Assembly: GCA_016870425.1 (NCBI GenBank)
Contig: VGBQ01000100.1
Location: 1-9,354 of the forward strand
Origin: Actinomycetota bacterium
GTDB taxonomy: Bacteria; Actinomycetota; Actinomycetes; S36-B12
Direction: 5' to 3'
DNA: 9,354 nucleotides
Positions 6,257 to 9,354 of this stretch are shown here, piece by piece. The notes under the pieces are model-generated. The model made no database searches. It saw nothing but the letters and a program-made list of their open reading frames with translations, and was not told the origin of the DNA. Both the position numbers and the translations under genes were made by a program. The number at the start of each line of letters is the position of its first letter. Positions within the stretch are counted from its first letter, which is position 1.

Positions 6257-6289
6257 GGCTGCCTCCGGTGATGTCCTTCGATGTCCGTC
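6248..6289 (-). promoter_or_regulatory. mRNA hairpin able to sequester the start codon of the Rv3235-like gene
   Basis: In the minus-strand transcript GACGGACAU (6281-6289) is exactly complementary to the first three codons AUGUCCGUC (6248-6256). The 24-base loop contains the Shine-Dalgarno GGAGG. A second copy, GGACAU (6271-6276), could pair with AUGUCC and give a 14-base loop. The two upstream copies form a 10-base direct repeat with one difference. This could tune translation, or the repeats could be a DNA-binding site; nothing here decides between them. Confidence 0.5.
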
Positions 6290-6363
6290 GAGGTGGCGGG
6301 CATCTGTGCGTATGGGTGGGTGTGGTGCGGGTTGATCGCGGTTGATGTTGTTTGCTGTCGGAT

Positions 6364-6413
6364 GTGCATTGCACGCCGCCCGCGCGGGGTGAGTCAACGC
6401 GTAGGCTCGTGCT
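6364..6413 (+). promoter_or_regulatory. Putative leaderless promoter of the 6414 gene with an upstream palindrome
   Basis: TAGGCT (6402-6407) fits TAnnnT and is followed by 6 bases and the GTG start at 6414, the same spacing as at the GntR promoter. No good -35 is present. The 11-base palindrome GTGCATTGCAC (6364-6374) lies about 40-50 bases before the predicted +1 and could bind a regulator. Support is positional. Confidence 0.35.
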
Positions 6414-6974
6414 GTGGATGAATCGATCAGCGGCTCTGCGCGCTTTGACGATCTGCTCGCGGGCATTGCCGCGGAAGCCGAGGCCGCGGACGCCGCCTCA
6501 CTCGATGCCGATATCGCCGAGATGGAGCGCGCATCTCGTGCGGAAGCACGACTGCTTGATCGCGTGCGCGCCCAGCGCGAGGTCACCCTGGAGCTTGCGG
6601 GCGCAGGCGTGGTCGTCGGACTCGTCGCGGCCGTCGGGCGCGACGTCGTCGTCCTCGCCGCCCCGGACGGAGACTGGGCCGTCGCCGCCGGGGGCATCAC
6701 GGCCGTGGTCAACCCGGGTGCGGGGGCACGCGAGGCCCTGTCGGCGAGTGAGCGCCTCGGGCTCGCAAGCGTGGCGAGGGCCTGGGCCCGTCAGCGCAGT
6801 GTCGTGAGGGTGCACCGGCACGAGGCCGGCCCGCTTGACGGCACGATCGATGCGGTGGGTGCGGACTTCCTGGAGATCGCTGAGCATGATCCCGGCGAGC
6901 CACGCAGGCCCGACGCGGTGCGCCGCCAGGCACTGGTGCCCCTGGCGGGGGTGGTCGCGATCAGGAGACGCTGA
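6414..6974 (+). CDS. Hypothetical protein with a helical N terminus and two Sm-like beta modules
   Basis: This is a 186-residue cytosolic protein with no recognised family. Residues 10-58 are Ala/Glu-rich and should form a long helix or coiled coil. Two similar segments follow. About 59-100 reads GAGVVVGLVAAVGRDVVVLA, then WAVAAGGITAVV. About 131-184 reads GPLDGTIDAVGADFLEIAEH, then RRQALVPLAGVVAIRR. Each has the order G-x-[IV]-x-x-V-G-x-D-[VF]-[VL]-x-[LI], then a turn, then a strand ending in xxI/VxxV, which resembles a small five-strand barrel. The GTG at 6414 is used; there is no Shine-Dalgarno sequence and a leaderless start is likely. The 3' end overlaps the convergent helix-turn-helix gene by 14 bases. 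Its position between the Rv3235-like gene and the tad-type operon is reminiscent of a conserved actinobacterial neighbourhood. The function is unknown and the barrel assignment is an inference from pattern. Confidence 0.75.
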   Translation: MDESISGSARFDDLLAGIAAEAEAADAASLDADIAEMERASRAEARLLDRVRAQREVTLELAGAGVVVGLVAAVGRDVVVLAAPDGDWAVAAGGITAVVNPGAGAREALSASERLGLASVARAWARQRSVVRVHRHEAGPLDGTIDAVGADFLEIAEHDPGEPRRPDAVRRQALVPLAGVVAIRRR

Positions 6975-7197
6975 CCGAATCGTGGGTCACGGGGTCGAGG
7001 TGGTCGTCGCGACGCGCAGCGGACTCGGCGTACTTCGCAGCGATGTAGTCCTCGAGGCGCTGCTCTTCGATTCGCCACTGTCCTCGGCCGCCTACCTGGA
7101 TGGCCGGCAGCTCGCCTGAGCGCACGAGTGAGTAGGCCTGGGCGGCGGAGACATTGAGGATCTCGGCGACATCGGCGAGGGTGAGAAATCGTGGCAT
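6961..7197 (-). CDS. Excisionase-family/BldC-like helix-turn-helix DNA-binding protein
   Basis: This is a 78-residue protein. LTLADVAEILNVSAAQAYSLVRSGELPAIQVGG (5-37) is the MerR/Xis-type helix-turn-helix with its wing. RGQWRIEEQRLEDYIAAKYAES follows, as in the excisionase-like domain family that includes BldC. The whole protein is essentially this one domain plus a charged tail, so it is likely a DNA-binding regulator rather than a phage excisionase; no integrase is present. The ATG at 7197 lacks a Shine-Dalgarno sequence. It is divergent from the SAF-domain gene across 174 bases and converges with the upstream gene, overlapping its stop by 14 bases. It is therefore well placed to regulate the tad-type operon, but that is inferred. 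Confidence 0.85.
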   Translation of the reverse strand: MPRFLTLADVAEILNVSAAQAYSLVRSGELPAIQVGGRGQWRIEEQRLEDYIAAKYAESAARRDDHLDPVTHDSVSVS

Positions 7198-7221
7198 GGG
7201 CCGATGGTCGCATCCGCATCA

Positions 7222-7235
7222 GCCTGTTGCCAGGC
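7222..7235. promoter_or_regulatory. Short inverted repeat in the divergent intergenic region
   Basis: GCCTG and CAGGC flank a TTGC centre, about 25 bases upstream of the helix-turn-helix gene start and about 140 bases upstream of the SAF-domain gene. It could be an operator for either gene. No consensus promoter for either gene is found in 7198-7371. The SAF-domain gene does have a clear ribosome binding site, AGGAG at 7362-7366. Confidence 0.25.
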
Positions 7236-7371
7236 ACGCGCAGCGCCTGTGGACAACCGCGTGCAGCGGATCGCGCACGCGGCGTGATCGGTGCGCTCTT
7301 CGCCGCGAGTCCACCGCGGACACGCCCGATAGTGGAAGCCAACGCCGAGACATCCACTCCCAGGAGCCACC

Positions 7372-8046
7372 ATGACCCGTGTCCTCTCTGTGCTCACCCG
7401 GCAGCACGCACCCGACGGAACCTCGCAGGCGACACCCGCGTCGCCGCCGGCGCGCCGCGCGAGTCGCGCCTGGTGGCGCGACACCCGTGTGCTCGCCGGC
7501 ATCGTGCTGCTCGCCGTGTCGATGCTCGTCGGCGCTCGACTGCTCGCGGGAGGCGATGACACGGTGACCGCGTGGCAGGCAACGCGTGATCTTGCACCCG
7601 GAGCCGTGGTCTCATCGGACGACGTGGTCGCCGTCTCGCTCCCCGCTGCGCTCGCGGGTGCGTACGCCGACGGTGCGGGCCTGCCGACCGCACCGCTGGA
7701 CCGGCCCCTGCTCTCCGGCGAGATCCTGCCCGCTCCCGTCGACGCGCCGCTCGCGGACGTGCGGTGGGTCACGGTGCCCGTCGAGCCCCTCCACGCCCCG
7801 GTCGACCTCGCACCGGGCGAGCGCGTCGATGTCTGGGCGACGGAGGGCAGCGATCTGGGAGCGGTCCCGGTGCCCGAGATCGTGCTCGAGGGCGCTCTGG
7901 TCTCGCACGTCGCGGTCGACGGTGTGGGCATGGGCGGTGAGTACGGCGTGGTCCTCGAGATCGCACCGAGTGAGGCAGCCGCGCTTCTCGCCGCGGTGCG
8001 CACGGGCGGGATCGACCTGGTGCGGGTGCCGGCGGTGACGCGATGA
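7372..8046 (+). CDS. SAF-domain membrane-anchored protein (CpaB/RcpC-like) of a tad-type locus
   Basis: This is a 224-residue protein. A 37-residue cytosolic head, Arg-rich just before the membrane, is followed by a single transmembrane helix at about 38-59 (VLAGIVLLAVSMLVGARLLAG), so most of the protein lies outside the membrane. Residues about 66-123 form a SAF domain (VTAWQATRDLAPGAVVSSDDV, then RPLLSGEILPAPV), the module found at the start of CpaB/RcpC proteins. Residues 131-220 (WVTVPVEPLHAPVDLAPGERVDVWAT, then VVLEIAPSEAAALLAAVRTGGIDLV) match the following CpaB-type domain. CpaB/RcpC proteins belong to the Flp-pilus assembly apparatus. The ATG at 7372 has the Shine-Dalgarno AGGAG five bases upstream. 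It overlaps the next gene by 4 bases (ATGA). It is shorter than proteobacterial CpaB, as usual in actinobacteria. Confidence 0.86.
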   Translation: MTRVLSVLTRQHAPDGTSQATPASPPARRASRAWWRDTRVLAGIVLLAVSMLVGARLLAGGDDTVTAWQATRDLAPGAVVSSDDVVAVSLPAALAGAYADGAGLPTAPLDRPLLSGEILPAPVDAPLADVRWVTVPVEPLHAPVDLAPGERVDVWATEGSDLGAVPVPEIVLEGALVSHVAVDGVGMGGEYGVVLEIAPSEAAALLAAVRTGGIDLVRVPAVTR

Positions 8047-9311
8047 CGACGCTCGGCAGCGCCGCCGTCCCCATCCTGCTTGCGGCCCCGGATCTGCCGC
8101 ACGAGCCTGAGCTCGTCACCCGGCTCACCCGCCCAGGCTCACCCGTCGTGGTCAGCCGACGCTGTGTGGACGCGGTCGACCTCGTCGGCGCCGCGGCATT
8201 GGGCACCGCGCGGGTGGCGGTCGTGGGAGCGGGTCTGCCACGCCTGGGTCGCGATGCACTCGCTCGCCTCGCGGCAGCCCAGGTGCGCGTCATCGGGATC
8301 GCGGTGGACGGTGATGAGGTCGGTGGCCAGAGGTTGCGTTCCCTCGACATCCCGCTCATCACCGTGCCCGGTGACGCCCCCGACCTCGCCGTCGCGGCCC
8401 TCGCGCGCGCGGTCGAGGAGCCCCGACCGTCTGCCTGGGAGTACTCCGGAGCGGCGGGTGCGCCTCCAGCGCCCACCGCGGGCCAGGGCGCCGGGCGACT
8501 GATTGCGGTGTGGGGACCCACGGGAGCGCCAGGTCGCACCAGCGTGTCCATCGCCATCGCCGATGAGACCGCGCGCGCAGGTGTGCCCGCGCTGATCGTC
8601 GATGCGGATACCCACGGGGGCGCGGTGGCAACGCACCTCGGCCTGCTCGATGACGTGAGCGGCATCGTGGTCGCCTGCCGACAGGCGGATGCGGGGACAC
8701 TCGACGCCGCCGCGCTCGCGTCAGCAGCCCGCACCGTCGACGGGCGCCTGCGCGTCCTCACGGGCATCACCAGTCCAGCCCGGTGGGCCGAGCTGCGGCC
8801 GACCGCGCTCAGTCGCCTGTGGGAGGCGTGCCGGGCAACGCCGGGCGTCACGGTCGTCGACGCTGGCTTCGGTCTGGAATGCGACGAGGAGCTCCTCCAC
8901 GACACGCGCAGTCCCCGCCGCCATGCCGCCACCCTCACCGCCGTCACGGCCGCCGATCTCATCGTCGCGGTCGGCGCTGCGGACCCCGTCGGCATCGACC
9001 GACTCGTCACCGGGCTGGACGACCTGCGGCGTATCGCTCCGGAGACTCCGGTGCGCGTCGTCGTCACGCGGGTGCGCCGCAGCGTGCTCGGCGGCAACCC
9101 CGACAGACAGGTGCGCGAGGCTCTGCGTCGTCATGCCGGCGTCGATGACGTGGTCTGCGTGCCCGACGATCGTGCGGCCTACGACGCCTGCCTGCGCGAA
9201 GGCCGCACCCTCGCTGAGGCTGCACCGCGGTCACCGGCACGGGGAATTCTCCGCGAATTCGCTCGACAGTCAGTGCCACGGCCTCGCGATCAGCAGGCGG
9301 TGCCCGCCTAG
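8043..9311 (+). CDS. CpaE-like P-loop ATPase (MinD/ParA superfamily) of the tad-type locus
   Basis: This is a 422-residue protein. Residues 1-125 form a receiver-like alpha/beta N-terminal domain without an obvious phospho-acceptor, as in CpaE. A linker with PPAPTAG follows. Residues 151-400 form the MinD-like ATPase, which starts at VWGPTGAPGRTSVSIAIA (156-173). LIVDADTHGGAVATHLGL (184-201) is the Walker A' strand with Asp187 and Asp189. VTVVDAGFGL (269-278) corresponds to Walker B, followed by AADLIVAVGAADPVGIDRL and VVVTRVRR. The deviant Walker A lacks the usual signature Lys near its start and has Arg165 in place of the Lys of GKT. The start codon overlaps the SAF-domain stop (ATGA). CpaE proteins localise or drive assembly of Flp pili. 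The family is clear; the exact role in this organism is unknown. Confidence 0.88.
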   Translation: MTTLGSAAVPILLAAPDLPHEPELVTRLTRPGSPVVVSRRCVDAVDLVGAAALGTARVAVVGAGLPRLGRDALARLAAAQVRVIGIAVDGDEVGGQRLRSLDIPLITVPGDAPDLAVAALARAVEEPRPSAWEYSGAAGAPPAPTAGQGAGRLIAVWGPTGAPGRTSVSIAIADETARAGVPALIVDADTHGGAVATHLGLLDDVSGIVVACRQADAGTLDAAALASAARTVDGRLRVLTGITSPARWAELRPTALSRLWEACRATPGVTVVDAGFGLECDEELLHDTRSPRRHAATLTAVTAADLIVAVGAADPVGIDRLVTGLDDLRRIAPETPVRVVVTRVRRSVLGGNPDRQVREALRRHAGVDDVVCVPDDRAAYDACLREGRTLAEAAPRSPARGILREFARQSVPRPRDQQAVPA

Positions 9312-9320
9312 GATCAGCCC

Positions 9321-9354
9321 GTGCCTGATTCGCCGACCTATTCCGGACTCATCG
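9321..9354 (+). CDS. Start of the next tad-operon gene, probably the CpaF/TadA-type ATPase (cut by window edge)
   Basis: Only 11 codons are visible (GTG CCT GAT, reading MPDSPTYSGLI). The GTG follows the CpaE-like stop by 9 bases, with a weak purine run (AGGATC) ahead of it. In tad loci the secretion ATPase usually comes next, so CpaF/TadA is expected from gene order alone. The visible residues are too few to confirm any family. Confidence 0.45.
   Translation, partial: MPDSPTYSGLI

Noticed and set aside
6257..6712. N-terminal extension of the Rv3235-like gene to 6712
   Set aside because: The added residues are Ala/Ser/Thr-rich and antisense to the 6414 gene. The ATG at 6256 has a strong Shine-Dalgarno sequence.
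6961..7197. Phage excisionase
   Set aside because: The fold family is shared, but there is no integrase, phage gene or attachment repeat nearby, and the context is a chromosomal operon.
7769..9097. A 442-residue minus-strand frame opposite the CpaE-like gene
   Set aside because: It is an Arg/Ser/Pro/Ala-rich shadow of a gene with clear MinD/CpaE motifs.

Overview
The window is high-GC chromosomal DNA of an actinobacterium, tentatively in the order Micrococcales. The evidence is strong G/C use at third codon positions, GTG starts, apparently leaderless genes, an Rv3235-like (DUF6459-type) gene and the start of a Tad/Flp-pilus-type operon. Genes are densely packed and no insertion sequence, phage gene or CRISPR array is visible.

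Left part (1-1634). A secreted family-18 glycoside hydrolase runs off the left edge on the minus strand. Upstream of it are a cluster of three TCGCG boxes, a 61-base near-perfect palindrome and a tRNA-Arg(CCU) gene with an encoded CCA end, also on the minus strand. An 11-bp stem at 1521-1557 probably ends the operon that follows.

Centre (1635-5120, all minus strand, transcribed right to left). A three-gene operon encodes a GntR/HutC-type regulator with a UTRA ligand domain, a TauE/SafE-family permease that overlaps it by ATGA, and, 32 bases later, a 556-residue cysteine-desulfurase-like class V PLP enzyme. The operon has a clear promoter: TTGACT, 17 bases, TACATT. A perfect inverted repeat fills the spacer and overlaps the -10. 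The predicted +1 is the G of the GTG start codon, which implies a leaderless mRNA and autoregulation. A link to sulfur metabolism is an inference from the two enzyme and transporter families.

Next (5131-6256, minus strand). A MazF/PemK-type toxin and a small antitoxin overlap by GTGA, with an 11-bp direct repeat over the antitoxin start and promoter. Upstream is a small Rv3235-like gene whose start codon can be sequestered in an mRNA hairpin.

Right part (6414-9354). A hypothetical protein with what looks like a duplicated small beta-barrel lies on the plus strand. A small excisionase/BldC-like helix-turn-helix gene on the minus strand overlaps its 3' end. An operon then begins on the plus strand with a membrane-anchored SAF-domain protein (CpaB/RcpC-like), a CpaE-like ATPase with an Arg in place of the Walker A Lys, and the first codons of a further gene, most likely the CpaF/TadA-type secretion ATPase. 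The right end is therefore probably the 5' part of a tad-type pilus or secretion locus.
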